Source of the DNA: Gammaproteobacteria bacterium
GTDB taxonomy: Bacteria > Pseudomonadota > Gammaproteobacteria > UBA6186 > Azoamicaceae
DNA: 48,796 nucleotides
Direction: 5' to 3'
Assembly (NCBI GenBank): GCA_013288135.1
Contig: JABDCL010000006.1
Location: 36,716-85,511, forward strand
Position 1 is the stretch's first letter. Every line of letters begins with the position of its first letter. Shown here one piece after another: positions 34,848-44,005 of this stretch. The notes below the pieces were generated by a model. That model was given only the letters and a program-made list of their open reading frames with translations. It was not told where the DNA came from and did not search any database. The translations under genes and the position numbers were made by a program.

Positions 34848-36179
34848 CTATAGATTTGTTAATTTCTTCTTTGCTAAAAGCATTCCCTCAAAAATCGGTT
34901 GAGATATTTTATCTGGAAATTTACTTGGCAGTTTAGCAGATACCTGCTCTATCACAATTGCAACTTTTTCTAGCATATCATCAACAATTTGTTCAGCTCT
35001 TTGAGTGGAGTAATTGGCAGCTTTTGCTGTTTCCAAAAAGTATCTACGTTGCATAGCATACCAATGGTAATGATTATTTTTTCCTTTTAACGCCATTGCC
35101 ATTTTAATTTTTTTTGCCTGTAATTGTTTGTTAAAAATTAAGGGATAAGCTGACATGATATCATATAGCGGGGTTAAACAATATTTTCCTTCAGTTTCAA
35201 TATAAAGGCTGAAATTTTTTGCATGACCATCTATTGCGGCCAACAGCCAGAATAGAACCTGGGAACGAAAAAACATTTCTCGATCCTTTATTGGATCCGT
35301 AGAGCCCCTTAATAATCGCATAATATTTCCAATACCGGGACCACCATCAGCTTGATATTTTAAATTAGGGGAAACTCCAAGCGCTTGGCATGTATCTTCT
35401 TGAGGTAATCGCATCAACCAGCTTCCATCACTTGCTAGCTTGCGATCAAATCTTTCTACAATGAGTACTTTTACATCTTCAAAATGTTGAATTTCACATT
35501 TAGCAACAGGCAAACCAAATGCTTCTGTAATTTGAGAACATAACCATTCATTTTCACAACTGTCACTTAAATCCATCTGTTGGTGTTGAATATAACCAAT
35601 TGGTAATTTAAAAATGTGAGTGGTTGGTGTTGCTTTCAATGGTCTATTCCATACACCTTTCCAATACAAAAAAGCAGATTTTTCTTGTGCACCGGCAATG
35701 GAAATACGAAACTCATCAGTATTATTTGACATGCCCAAAGGATTATTCTGAATATTACGCAAAATAGATGCTATTTCCTTTTCTTTTAGCGGATGAAAAA
35801 GAATTTGGTTTGTGAAATCGGTTGTTTCACCATCTAAGATTTGTATAGCGCCTACGCAATCTTTTCCAATACTTGCAAGCAAATCAAATGGCTGATCTGT
35901 GGGGGTACGGAAACGTGTTTGTATGCGCGACTTAATGACTGGGTTATCCGGAAGTAAATTATCAAAAAAGTTATAGACAACATCTCCAACAAATTTTTTC
36001 TCTACTAATGGTAAAGATAGTGAAATAGGTCGAGCACCTGGTAAGCTTAACCATTTTTGATCATAGGTAAACGTCAATCCACCATATATATTTTTTTCTA
36101 GCTTACCTACTAAAATGCCATTCATTAATACATTAAGAATGCGAAGACGCGTTTTAATTGTCACCATTCTTCCTTCCAT
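34848..36179 (-). CDS. hipA: HipA-family serine/threonine kinase toxin
   Basis: A 443-residue HipA kinase. Couple_hipA N-domain (LNGILVGKLEKN-type, residues ~15-100), RISIAGAQEKSAFL near 170 (includes the autophosphorylated Ser loop), DSCENEWLCSQI, VERFDRKLASDGSWLMRLPQED near 245-265, catalytic WLLAAIDGHAKNFSLY near 315 (Asp) and Mg-binding LTPLYDIMSAYP near 335. All catalytic residues are intact. E. coli HipA phosphorylates GltX; the target here is unknown. The frame overlaps hipB by 19 nt. A second ATG at 36167, preceded by GGAAGGAAG, may be the real start. Confidence 0.9.
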   Translation of the reverse strand: MEGRMVTIKTRLRILNVLMNGILVGKLEKNIYGGLTFTYDQKWLSLPGARPISLSLPLVEKKFVGDVVYNFFDNLLPDNPVIKSRIQTRFRTPTDQPFDLLASIGKDCVGAIQILDGETTDFTNQILFHPLKEKEIASILRNIQNNPLGMSNNTDEFRISIAGAQEKSAFLYWKGVWNRPLKATPTTHIFKLPIGYIQHQQMDLSDSCENEWLCSQITEAFGLPVAKCEIQHFEDVKVLIVERFDRKLASDGSWLMRLPQEDTCQALGVSPNLKYQADGGPGIGNIMRLLRGSTDPIKDREMFFRSQVLFWLLAAIDGHAKNFSLYIETEGKYCLTPLYDIMSAYPLIFNKQLQAKKIKMAMALKGKNNHYHWYAMQRRYFLETAKAANYSTQRAEQIVDDMLEKVAIVIEQVSAKLPSKFPDKISQPIFEGMLLAKKKLTNL

Positions 36180-36412
36180 TGAACCTGCATATTTATAGAT
36201 TCATCTTTTTGTAATATTCTCACATCAAGGTTAACAGCAGAAAGAATATGAAATAGAGTATCCAGTTTTGTGCTTTCTGGTTTGTTTTCAAATGCTGAAA
36301 CTGTTGCTTGCCTTAACCCAACTAAATTTCCAATTTCAGATTGGTTTAATTTAAGCTTTTTACGTTGATTTATAACAATCAAAGCAAGATCTTTGGGCGA
36401 ATGAACAAGCAT
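36161..36412 (-). CDS. hipB: HipB-like antitoxin (Xre-family HTH)
   Basis: An 83-residue helix-turn-helix protein: RKKLKLNQSEIGNLVGLRQATVSAFENKPESTKLDTLFHILSAVNLDVRI is a clear Xre/HipB domain. HipB neutralises HipA and represses the hip operon by binding palindromic operators. The ATG at 36412 has an AGGAGT SD. Four 18-bp palindromes lie immediately upstream and fit as its binding sites. Confidence 0.9.
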   Translation of the reverse strand: MLVHSPKDLALIVINQRKKLKLNQSEIGNLVGLRQATVSAFENKPESTKLDTLFHILSAVNLDVRILQKDESINMQVQWKEEW

Positions 36413-36438
36413 ATACCACTCCTAAACTAAAGAAAATT

Positions 36439-36539
36439 TATACTCTATAGAGAATAAAACTAATTATATACCTTATGGAGTATAAAATCAATTCATACTT
36501 TATAGCGTATAAAATGAATTATATACTCTATAACAGATA
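36439..36539 (-). promoter_or_regulatory. Array of four HipB-type operators
   Basis: Four related 18-bp palindromes sit at 36439-36456, 36467-36484, 36494-36511 and 36522-36539, with start-to-start spacing 28, 27 and 28 bp. The consensus is TATACTCTATAGAGTATA. The first overlaps a TATAAA -10-like box (36437-36442, minus strand) of hipB. E. coli hipBA also has several operators, but with TATCC-N8-GGATA. The array predicts cooperative repression. Confidence 0.85.
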
Positions 36540-36547
36540 AGATCAAA

Positions 36548-36565
36548 TATAGCTGAGCAGCTATA
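36548..36565. terminator. 18-bp palindrome between prfC and the hip operators
   Basis: TATAGCTG-AG-CAGCTATA, 8-bp arms, lies 26 bp after the start of the fourth operator and 26 bp after the prfC stop on the minus strand. It may be the prfC terminator (followed by TTTGATC on that strand, a weak T-run) or a degenerate fifth operator sharing the outer TATA/TATA. Confidence 0.4.
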
Positions 36566-36590
36566 GAAATGAGGCCTCTAGATTTTGAAA

Positions 36591-38150
36591 TTAATGCTCT
36601 CGCGTATTACTAAAAGTGATATCTGGCCACCGTTCTTTGATTAAATTTAAATTGACCATACTTGGTGCCAAATAAGTGAGATTATCTCCCCCATCGACTG
36701 CCAAATGATCGGTCACTTTCCGCCTAAACTCTTCTAATTTTTTATGATCCTCGCATCGAATCCATCGCGCGGTTGCAACATTAATATTATCATAAACACA
36801 ATCAACATTATATTCGTGTTGTAATCGATGTGCGACCACATCAAATTGTAATACCCCAACCGCTCCTAAAATAATGCGATTATCATTTAAAGGTCTAAAT
36901 ACTTGTGTTGCACCTTCTTCGGACAATTCAATTAAGCCTTTTTGTAATGCTTTGGCTTTTAAAGGATCTTTGGGACGCACTGATCGAAACAATTCTGGTG
37001 CAAAATAAGGGATACCAATAAATTTAAGTGTTTCCCCTTGCGTAAAGGTATCCCCAATTTGAATAGTGCCATGATTATGCAAACCAAGGATATCTCCTGG
37101 ACACGCTTCTTCGACTCTTTCCCGTTCTCCTGCCATAAACGTTAAGGCATTAGATACCTGCACATCTTTTCCGATTCGAACATGCCGCATTTTCATGCCT
37201 TGTTGATATTTTCCAGAGCAAATTCGCAGAAATGCAACTCGATCTCGATGCAAAGGATCCATATTTGCCTGAATTTTAAAGACAAAACCAGTAAATTTCT
37301 CTTCTTCCGGGTTTACTTCACGAGAATGTGTCAATCTCGATTTTGGAGCAGGCGCATATTCAACAAAAGCATCTAATAGTTCTCGAACACCAAAATTATT
37401 TAAAGCAGATCCAAAAAAAACGGGAGTTAAGTTCCCCTGTAAAAAAGCATCCAAATCAAATTCATGACTTGCCCCTTTTACTAAATCAAGCTCATCCCTA
37501 AATTCTCCTGCAATATCTTCTCCAATCAATTTATCTAATTCAGAATTATTAAGACCCTCAATTGTTTTACCTTCTTGAACCCGTTCTCCTAATCCCGGCT
37601 GATACAAACAAATTTTATCTAATCCTAAATGATAAATCCCTTTGAAATGTTTACCCATCCCAATCGGCCATGTCATCGGTGCACAGCGAATATTTAAAAT
37701 ACGTTCGATTTCATCTAATAATTCAATGGGCTCTCGAGAATCTCGATCAAGCTTATTAATAAAAGTAATAATTGGCGTATCCCGCAAACGACACACTTCC
37801 ATCAGCTTAATGGTTCGACTTTCTACCCCCTTCACAGCATCTATCACCATTAAAGCAGAATCGACTGCCGTTAATGTTCTATAGGTATCTTCAGAAAAAT
37901 CTTCGTGCCCTGGCGTATCTAATAAATTCATCATGCAAGTCTTATAAGGAAACTGCATAACAGAAGTGGTCACCGATATGCCTCGTTGCTGTTCTAGTTT
38001 CATCCAATCCGAAGTTGCATGACGCGAAGCTTTGCGACCTTTAACAGTCCCCGCTAATTGAATGGCTCCGCCAAATAATAACAATTTTTCTGTAATTGTG
38101 GTTTTCCCGGCATCAGGGTGAGAAATAATGGCAAAAGTACACCGTTGCAT
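36591..38150 (-). CDS. prfC: Peptide chain release factor 3
   Basis: RF3 is a GTPase that recycles RF1/RF2 from the ribosome. It has 519 residues with G1 SHPDAGKTT (9-17), switch [16 protein letters not shown]3 [15 protein letters not shown]4 [10 protein letters not shown] and the family block [22 protein letters not shown]. It ends in TREH like E. coli RF3. The N-terminus (MQRCTFAII) is about eight residues shorter than the E. coli protein. The ATG lies 2 bp after the stop of the wbpM-like gene, so they are likely one operon. Confidence 0.96.
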   Translation of the reverse strand: MQRCTFAIISHPDAGKTTITEKLLLFGGAIQLAGTVKGRKASRHATSDWMKLEQQRGISVTTSVMQFPYKTCMMNLLDTPGHEDFSEDTYRTLTAVDSALMVIDAVKGVESRTIKLMEVCRLRDTPIITFINKLDRDSREPIELLDEIERILNIRCAPMTWPIGMGKHFKGIYHLGLDKICLYQPGLGERVQEGKTIEGLNNSELDKLIGEDIAGEFRDELDLVKGASHEFDLDAFLQGNLTPVFFGSALNNFGVRELLDAFVEYAPAPKSRLTHSREVNPEEEKFTGFVFKIQANMDPLHRDRVAFLRICSGKYQQGMKMRHVRIGKDVQVSNALTFMAGERERVEEACPGDILGLHNHGTIQIGDTFTQGETLKFIGIPYFAPELFRSVRPKDPLKAKALQKGLIELSEEGATQVFRPLNDNRIILGAVGVLQFDVVAHRLQHEYNVDCVYDNINVATARWIRCEDHKKLEEFRRKVTDHLAVDGGDNLTYLAPSMVNLNLIKERWPDITFSNTREH

Positions 38151-38152
38151 AT

Positions 38153-40060
38153 TTAAATATCACTCTGTAATACAAGGATTTCTTCTTGTGTTTGTGCTTG
38201 TTTCACTTCTTCTTGCGAGCTTAATTGGATTTCTAATTCAGGCACTAATTGATGCAATAATTCAACCACAACACTATCTTCACATTCTCGACACGCTATT
38301 TCCATTCTATCTAAAATCTCAGACAACACAACAGAATTGAATTGACAAGCTGCAGCTTGAAATATTTTTTCATGAGAGGTCATTCCTAACTCCTCATTGG
38401 GATAAAATAATTCTTCATATAATTTCTCTCCTGGACGCAAACCTACGTAACGGATCTCAATATCTTCCCCCAATTTTTTTCCAGCTAAATGTATCATTTG
38501 TTCTGCCAAAAACCGAATTTTAATGGGCTCTCCCATATCCAAAACAAAAATTTCGCCTCCATTTCCTATGGTCAAAGCTTGCAAAATTAATTGACACGCT
38601 TCTGGTATGGTCATAAAAAAGCGCGTTATTTCGGGGTGAGTCACTGTGATTGGCCCCCCTTTTTCTAGCTGTTGCTTAAAAATAGGGACAACGCTCCCTG
38701 CAGAACCTAATACATTACCAAAACGTACAATGATAAATTGAGTCACCCCTCGCCCATTCAAACTTTCACAAATAATTTCTGAAACACGCTTACTTGCACC
38801 CATAATGTTTGTTGGATTAACCGCCTTATCGGTTGATACTAAAATAAATTTTTCAACCTGATTACTGATCGATAAATGTGCAATCAACCGCGTTCCTAAT
38901 ATGTTATTTTGCACAGCTTCTCTCGGCTGACTTTGTAACATCGGCACATGCTTATAAGCTGCTGCGTGAAAAACAATGTGAGGAGAATATTGGGTAAAAA
39001 TCTGCTGCAATGCAGGTCTATCACAAACATCGACTAAATGTCGTGTAAAATTAATGGCAGGAAATGTTTCTAAAAATTCTTGCTCTAACATGAACAAATT
39101 ATATTCTGATCGTTCAACTACAATTAAGCGGCTAGGATTTAATCGTGCTATTTGTCGACATAATTCTGATCCAATTGAACCCCCACCTCCACTGACCAAT
39201 ACTACTTTTCCAGTAATGGAACTTTGAATCGCTTCCCAATCCAATTTTACGGGATCTCGTCCTAACAAATCTTCTAATGAAACCTCTCGTAATAAATCAA
39301 CACTCACACGACCTGAAACCAAATCGCCGACACCCGGTAGTGTTCTTATCGGACATTGGGTTGATTCACAATATTTCATGATTCTCCGCATAGCCTCAGC
39401 ACGTGCTTCTGGCATCGCAATCATAATCAATCCAATTTGGTATTTTTCTACAACTTTCGGAATATCAACACAACTACCTACCACTCGAATACCATGAATT
39501 TCTTGACCTTGTTTACTTAATCGGTCATCCACAAAAGCAACTGGTTGATAATGACGATCACTTTGTCTTAAAAGATCTCGAACCAAACCTTCCCCAACTG
39601 CATCTGCACCAATCACGAGAACCCGTGTCCCTTCTACCGCCCAATTCTTATGTTCTTTCAACAAACGTACAATAAAACGAGGACCACCTAATAAAAGAAT
39701 TAATAATAGCGCATAAATTGGAAAAACTGATCTCGGAAATCCCTCCAAACGTGTCATGCAAAATAAAACAAATAACGAAATACTACATCCGATAGTGACT
39801 GCCTTAACTATACGCAACAAATCAGGCATAGAAGCAAACCGCCAAATACCTCGATATAAGCCAAGCCCCCAATAAGCAACCGTTTGTAAAATCATCAATA
39901 TGGGAAGCATGGTAATAGCTATAGATAAAGCATCTGTTGGGATCCCTTCCAAATTAAACCGTAACCAAAAAGCACCAAACCATGCAACAGGAATGACTAA
40001 TATATCATGTAGAATGACTATCGTTCGATTTCGTGCTTTTATCCAGTTTTTAACCATCAT
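38153..40060 (-). CDS. WbpM/PglF-type UDP-GlcNAc 4,6-dehydratase
   Basis: A 635-residue polysaccharide biosynthesis protein. The N-terminal four to five membrane helices cover residues ~10-115. A first nucleotide-binding domain ([19 protein letters not shown], ~145-165) follows. The C-terminal short-chain dehydrogenase domain has [18 protein letters not shown] near 290, [34 protein letters not shown] and [13 protein letters not shown]. The catalytic site reads M-x3-K (MGASK) instead of Y-x3-K, as in WbpM. Such enzymes make the UDP-4-keto-6-deoxy sugar for O-antigen or glycan synthesis. The second of two adjacent ATGs (40057) has better SD spacing (GAGG). It abuts the wbpL-like gene. Confidence 0.9.
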   Translation of the reverse strand: MMVKNWIKARNRTIVILHDILVIPVAWFGAFWLRFNLEGIPTDALSIAITMLPILMILQTVAYWGLGLYRGIWRFASMPDLLRIVKAVTIGCSISLFVLFCMTRLEGFPRSVFPIYALLLILLLGGPRFIVRLLKEHKNWAVEGTRVLVIGADAVGEGLVRDLLRQSDRHYQPVAFVDDRLSKQGQEIHGIRVVGSCVDIPKVVEKYQIGLIMIAMPEARAEAMRRIMKYCESTQCPIRTLPGVGDLVSGRVSVDLLREVSLEDLLGRDPVKLDWEAIQSSITGKVVLVSGGGGSIGSELCRQIARLNPSRLIVVERSEYNLFMLEQEFLETFPAINFTRHLVDVCDRPALQQIFTQYSPHIVFHAAAYKHVPMLQSQPREAVQNNILGTRLIAHLSISNQVEKFILVSTDKAVNPTNIMGASKRVSEIICESLNGRGVTQFIIVRFGNVLGSAGSVVPIFKQQLEKGGPITVTHPEITRFFMTIPEACQLILQALTIGNGGEIFVLDMGEPIKIRFLAEQMIHLAGKKLGEDIEIRYVGLRPGEKLYEELFYPNEELGMTSHEKIFQAAACQFNSVVLSEILDRMEIACRECEDSVVVELLHQLVPELEIQLSSQEEVKQAQTQEEILVLQSDI

Positions 40061-41095
40061 TTACCTCGCCATTGGTTTTAACTTTTCTACCACGCCATAA
40101 GCCAAAGTTAACACCAAAATTGCTAACAAAAATCCAATTTCCATCCATTGAGGCAAAATTGCAACACTCAATGCAAGTCCTGCCAGCACACTATTTAATC
40201 CTATCACCCAATAGATGACCTGTTTATGAGAAAATCCTGCTTGATGTAGCCGTTGATAAGCATGACTACGATGGGGCTTCGTCCACGCTTGTTTATAAAG
40301 CATTCTTCGTAATAAAGTAATGGTTGCATCAAACCAAAAAGTTCCATATAAAATAATCCAAAGCATAATCGGAATTTGATATTTTACATCCCCGACCACT
40401 GCAAACAAGCCAATCAAAAACCCTAAACTATAACTCCCCACACCCCCCATAAAAACAGAAGCACTTGGCCAATTCCAAACTAAAAATCCAGCAACACCCA
40501 AGACTAAACTCCAAGCTAAAAATGCAAGAGACATTTCTCCAAAAATCCAAAAGAAAATACCGCCCACACCCAAAACAAAAAGCGCTTCGATGCTCGCTAT
40601 CCCATCCAAGCCATCCATAAAATTAAATAAATTGGTAGACCAGGTAATCCCTAAAATAAGCAAAGGGAATGCGAACCACCCTAAATTGAAAACCTGTTCC
40701 CCAAAAAGATGTACTCCCGTAAAACTTGGAAGCATCCATACAGACAAAGCTGCTGCCCCAAATTGTATAACAATTCGCCGTTTGGCCGACAAATCTTTCT
40801 TATCATCCCAAAACCCGAGAATAGCAACTAAGATCGTACCCGGTAAAAATATTGCTACATCAGAAAAAGAAAAAAAGCCAGAAAATAAACTCAATGAAAC
40901 AGTTATTAACCATAAAGTAACAAATACTAATCCTCCCCCTTTGGGGGTTGGCAGCACATGAGAAGAACGATTATTCGGTATATCCAATAACTCCTGGGTA
41001 AGTGCATATCCCCTAAACACTCGTACCAAAAGCGTGGATAATAAAAAAAGAGCTAAACCTATTAAACCTATGAATATTAAAACTGTGTTAGTCAC
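40061..41095 (-). CDS. WbpL/WecA-type glycosyltransferase family 4
   Basis: A 344-residue polyprenyl-phosphate sugar-1-phosphate transferase related to MraY. About ten hydrophobic segments; motifs are DIPNNRSSHVLPTPKGGGLVFV near residue 38, FWDDKKDLSAKRR near 95 (DD metal site), NLFNFMDGLDGIASIE near 155, VFMGGVGSYSLGFLIG near 215 and HRSHAYQRLHQAG near 275. It starts glycan synthesis by loading the first sugar phosphate onto undecaprenyl phosphate. Together with the adjacent WbpM-like enzyme it resembles the Pseudomonas wbpL-wbpM pair. The start codon is GTG with a weak SD. Confidence 0.9.
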   Translation of the reverse strand: MTNTVLIFIGLIGLALFLLSTLLVRVFRGYALTQELLDIPNNRSSHVLPTPKGGGLVFVTLWLITVSLSLFSGFFSFSDVAIFLPGTILVAILGFWDDKKDLSAKRRIVIQFGAAALSVWMLPSFTGVHLFGEQVFNLGWFAFPLLILGITWSTNLFNFMDGLDGIASIEALFVLGVGGIFFWIFGEMSLAFLAWSLVLGVAGFLVWNWPSASVFMGGVGSYSLGFLIGLFAVVGDVKYQIPIMLWIILYGTFWFDATITLLRRMLYKQAWTKPHRSHAYQRLHQAGFSHKQVIYWVIGLNSVLAGLALSVAILPQWMEIGFLLAILVLTLAYGVVEKLKPMAR

Positions 41096-41485
41096 AAATC
41101 ACATATTTTCCTGTGGTTTGACATGCCGTTTTGACACACAACCTGCCTTATTGACATATCTTATTGAATTTACCAGAAAGCTAATGGCTAATCCTAACAT
41201 TAAATGCTAATAAATTCATGATTAAATCTCTGAAAAGAGAGGAGATTGGCTGCCTATCATCACTACCGGGAAAGTTTAAACTTTGACAAAATTACCCTCA
41301 GATTTAGAAAAATTTTATTTCACAGCGGGCAGTTTGAAAATTGAGTGTAGTTAAACGAATACTACTTTACATTAAATTATAACTTTTTGATTTTTAATAA
41401 ATTAAAAATTTTTACCCTATATTGAACTTTACCTAACGCTAAAAGTCAAAACCAATATTAATGTTTTTATATAAAGGAAATTTTT
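41096..41485. other. 390-bp AT-rich regulatory gap
   Basis: No gene is seen. It contains three TTGACA hexamers on the plus strand (41118, 41131, 41151), a fourth at 41283, and a perfect 14-bp palindrome AAAGTTTAAACTTT at 41271-41284. A TCTCT-GAAA-AGAGA-type hairpin lies near 41228. None of the hexamers has a convincing -10 at 16-18 bp. The segment must hold the divergent promoters of the wbpL-like operon and the coiled-coil protein gene. I could not find a clear PmrA-box. Confidence 0.6.
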
Positions 41486-43867
41486 ATGAGTGCGCCAACA
41501 CCAACCAATCTTACAAAACTTAAAGCATTACATAATGAAGTTGAGGAATTTATAAAAGATAAAGTTGATGCTGAAACAATACGTTCTAAAACAAAAGAAG
41601 CCCTGCAAGGTCTTCGTGACAAAGTAACTGTTTTTAATACCAAAATATCTGCAATTAAATCACAACCAGGAAAAACAGAGGAAGAATTAAGGTTAGAGTC
41701 AGCTATTATTACACTTTTAGACGGAGCCGATATTCTTATTGATAGCGCAATTAGATATAAAGGACTCAAAAGATCACCAACCGGGTTACCTACAGCATCA
41801 GAAGAAGACAAAGTTAAAAAAATAAAAAGAGGTTTAGCTAAACTTCAACACGATATTACAGAAAAAGAACTTTTAAGTGACCCTAAAAATATAGGTGTAT
41901 TAGAAATGCAAATTAACCTGGTATCTATTGAACTTGCCAGCATGATAGCAAAAGCAGAAACAGATGATAAACAACGTTTCAAACAAAAAATAGAGATCCT
42001 TGCAACACAGTTATCTAAAGTTAAAGAAGAAATTGTTACAAAAAGATTAGCAGCAAACGCAGCTCTTCCTCCTAAAGAACAACTAGAAAATTTACGTACA
42101 GAGCTTCTAAATTTCATAGAAGGTACACGTTTAAAAGGAAAAAGCAAAAGAGAACTGGAAGAAATACGAATACAATTTAACGCCTTTGATCACTGGCGTA
42201 AAGTAATTGAAGACAATCCCAAATTAAAGGATGATGAAAAAGTTGTCTTAAAAGCAATAGAAGATCACATTCAATATCATTTAAGAATTGTAGATGCCAG
42301 TATCCGCCACCAAGATAAATACTTAAGTAAATATAGATCTCAAGAAGCAATACCACTATTAAAAGAACTTGACATAATAGAAAAAGCAAAAAATCGTCTG
42401 GCCGAACTTCGCAACTTTGGAGAACAAGTTAAGATAAACAAAGCTGACACAATCAGTGATGATGATTTCAAAAAGCTACTACGTTATATTGATGTCTTTG
42501 ATGCTCAATTGTCATCCAAAATAACAGCGGCAAAAGAGAAAGAAGAACTTAAATCACAATTAACGTTAATTCAAGATGAGTTAAGATCTTTTAAAGATCA
42601 TTTTAATAGAAGAATTGACGCTATAGAAAACATAAAGGAGCATCTAAAGGAAAAAGGAGGACGAGATACAAGACGCGCTGAATTGTTTCAAAGATATAAG
42701 AATGCTCCTCCTTTTGAATTGGCTTCAAAAAGAGCAGGTTTGGTTGTGAGGGGTCACCAACTTTTAACTGATGCTGAAGCTATGTACTTAATGGCTAAAC
42801 AAGAACAATATGACATTTTAAGAGAAGCAGGAATTGGTAAAGGAGACATAACTGATCACGTAAAAAATGCCAAAGAATACCCAGCTAAAGCCAAAAGGAC
42901 TCTGAAAAGCCTAGGTAACTCTGCTTTTGTAATTACAAACAGTCTAGGACGTACTGGCACAAGAGTTTTATCCCTGGCTTTATTTTGGCCCGGTGTACTT
43001 TTTTGTAAAGGAACAAGTGTTTTTGGCAAATTTTCTGATAGACTGTTTGGATACCCATTTACATATTTGGACACTTTACGTCAAAAGTGTTGGGAAAAGG
43101 GTGGTTTGGGATGGGGTGCGGCAGGAACAGCGGTAGGTGCTCTTCAACTTATATCTGGATTAATTCGTCTGCCTTTTTGGGCTATGAGCAAGTTAGATCC
43201 TGATTATTTAGCCAAAAATCATGGGGAATATTATGGATTTATTGTTGGATTTTTAGGCACTGCCCTTTTAATTGCTGGGGCTTTTGCATTAGGTATACCA
43301 CTTGCAATGACAGCTGTTGGTGTAACCACTGCTGCAATTATTGGTGGGATTGGGCTGATAAATGTTTTATATAAACATTTTTATCCAAAAGTCGTCAATG
43401 AACCATTGACAGCAGACCAAGAGGTACAATTAATTGAATGGCAGAATGATAATAAATGGGATCCAGAAGTGGTTAACACAAAAAAAGAGGAATACCTTAC
43501 AAAATATGGTGAATATTTTGGACTAGATGTAAAAAAGACGAAGGAAGAAGCTGACGATTCAGAAAATTTAGGTAAAAAAATGGATGAAGCTTTATCGTCT
43601 AGTTGGGAAAAGGATGTTCTGTTAACTGTTGATGGCAAAGATCATGAAGAAAAAAGAAGAGTGGAGAGTGGAGCAACCCCAAGCCCAGGTAGTGAGGCAA
43701 GCGTTATTAGTACAGCTGACGTTAAAGAAAAGGCAGAACCAGGGCAAAAAAAAGAAAAAGTTGGAAATTACTTCATATTATCTGATTTAACTCCTGAGAA
43801 ACCATCATCTGATGAAGATAAACTTGCTAAAGACGTTGCTACCCCTCATGCAGCACCTCCTCTCTAG
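41486..43867 (+). CDS. Coiled-coil protein with hydrophobic hairpin, candidate effector
   Basis: A 793-residue protein of unknown family. The ATG has an AAGGAAA SD. Residues 1 to about 460 are highly charged and helical, with heptad patterns and repeated Leu/Glu/Lys (LKALHNEVEEFIKDK, LKSQLTLIQDELRSFKDHF), suggesting coiled coils. Hydrophobic segments follow near 492-510 (RVLSLALFWPGVLFC), 543-565 (GWGAAGTAVGALQLISGLI) and 581-628, a long Gly/Ala-rich pair (FLGTALLIAGAFALG, AAIIGGIGLINVLY). The C-terminal 150 residues are acidic and low complexity. No signal peptide. This architecture resembles membrane-targeting Dot/Icm-type effectors, but I see no diagnostic domain, so this is inference. Confidence 0.75.
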   Translation: MSAPTPTNLTKLKALHNEVEEFIKDKVDAETIRSKTKEALQGLRDKVTVFNTKISAIKSQPGKTEEELRLESAIITLLDGADILIDSAIRYKGLKRSPTGLPTASEEDKVKKIKRGLAKLQHDITEKELLSDPKNIGVLEMQINLVSIELASMIAKAETDDKQRFKQKIEILATQLSKVKEEIVTKRLAANAALPPKEQLENLRTELLNFIEGTRLKGKSKRELEEIRIQFNAFDHWRKVIEDNPKLKDDEKVVLKAIEDHIQYHLRIVDASIRHQDKYLSKYRSQEAIPLLKELDIIEKAKNRLAELRNFGEQVKINKADTISDDDFKKLLRYIDVFDAQLSSKITAAKEKEELKSQLTLIQDELRSFKDHFNRRIDAIENIKEHLKEKGGRDTRRAELFQRYKNAPPFELASKRAGLVVRGHQLLTDAEAMYLMAKQEQYDILREAGIGKGDITDHVKNAKEYPAKAKRTLKSLGNSAFVITNSLGRTGTRVLSLALFWPGVLFCKGTSVFGKFSDRLFGYPFTYLDTLRQKCWEKGGLGWGAAGTAVGALQLISGLIRLPFWAMSKLDPDYLAKNHGEYYGFIVGFLGTALLIAGAFALGIPLAMTAVGVTTAAIIGGIGLINVLYKHFYPKVVNEPLTADQEVQLIEWQNDNKWDPEVVNTKKEEYLTKYGEYFGLDVKKTKEEADDSENLGKKMDEALSSSWEKDVLLTVDGKDHEEKRRVESGATPSPGSEASVISTADVKEKAEPGQKKEKVGNYFILSDLTPEKPSSDEDKLAKDVATPHAAPPL

Positions 43868-43886
43868 TAATGTTAATATCACTCAT

Positions 43887-43927
43887 ATGGACAATTATGC
43901 AATCTAATTGCAGATTTGTCCATTTTT
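43887..43927 (+). terminator. Rho-independent terminator
   Basis: ATGGACAA (43887-43894) pairs with TTGTCCAT (43916-43923), and an inner stem TGCAAT/ATTGCA adds to it; TTTTT follows at 43923-43927. It lies 20 bp after the stop of the coiled-coil protein gene, the clearest intrinsic terminator in the window. Confidence 0.8.
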
Positions 43928-44005
43928 AAATCGCTACAAAAAGGATATCAAAGGTTAAAATCTAATAATTTAAATTACTAGCTTTATAAAAGGATAGTAC
44001 TCATT

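Noticed and set aside
41096-41485. PmrA-type effector promoter box
   Set aside because: I looked for paired TTAATATT-like sites upstream of the coiled-coil gene and found no convincing match.
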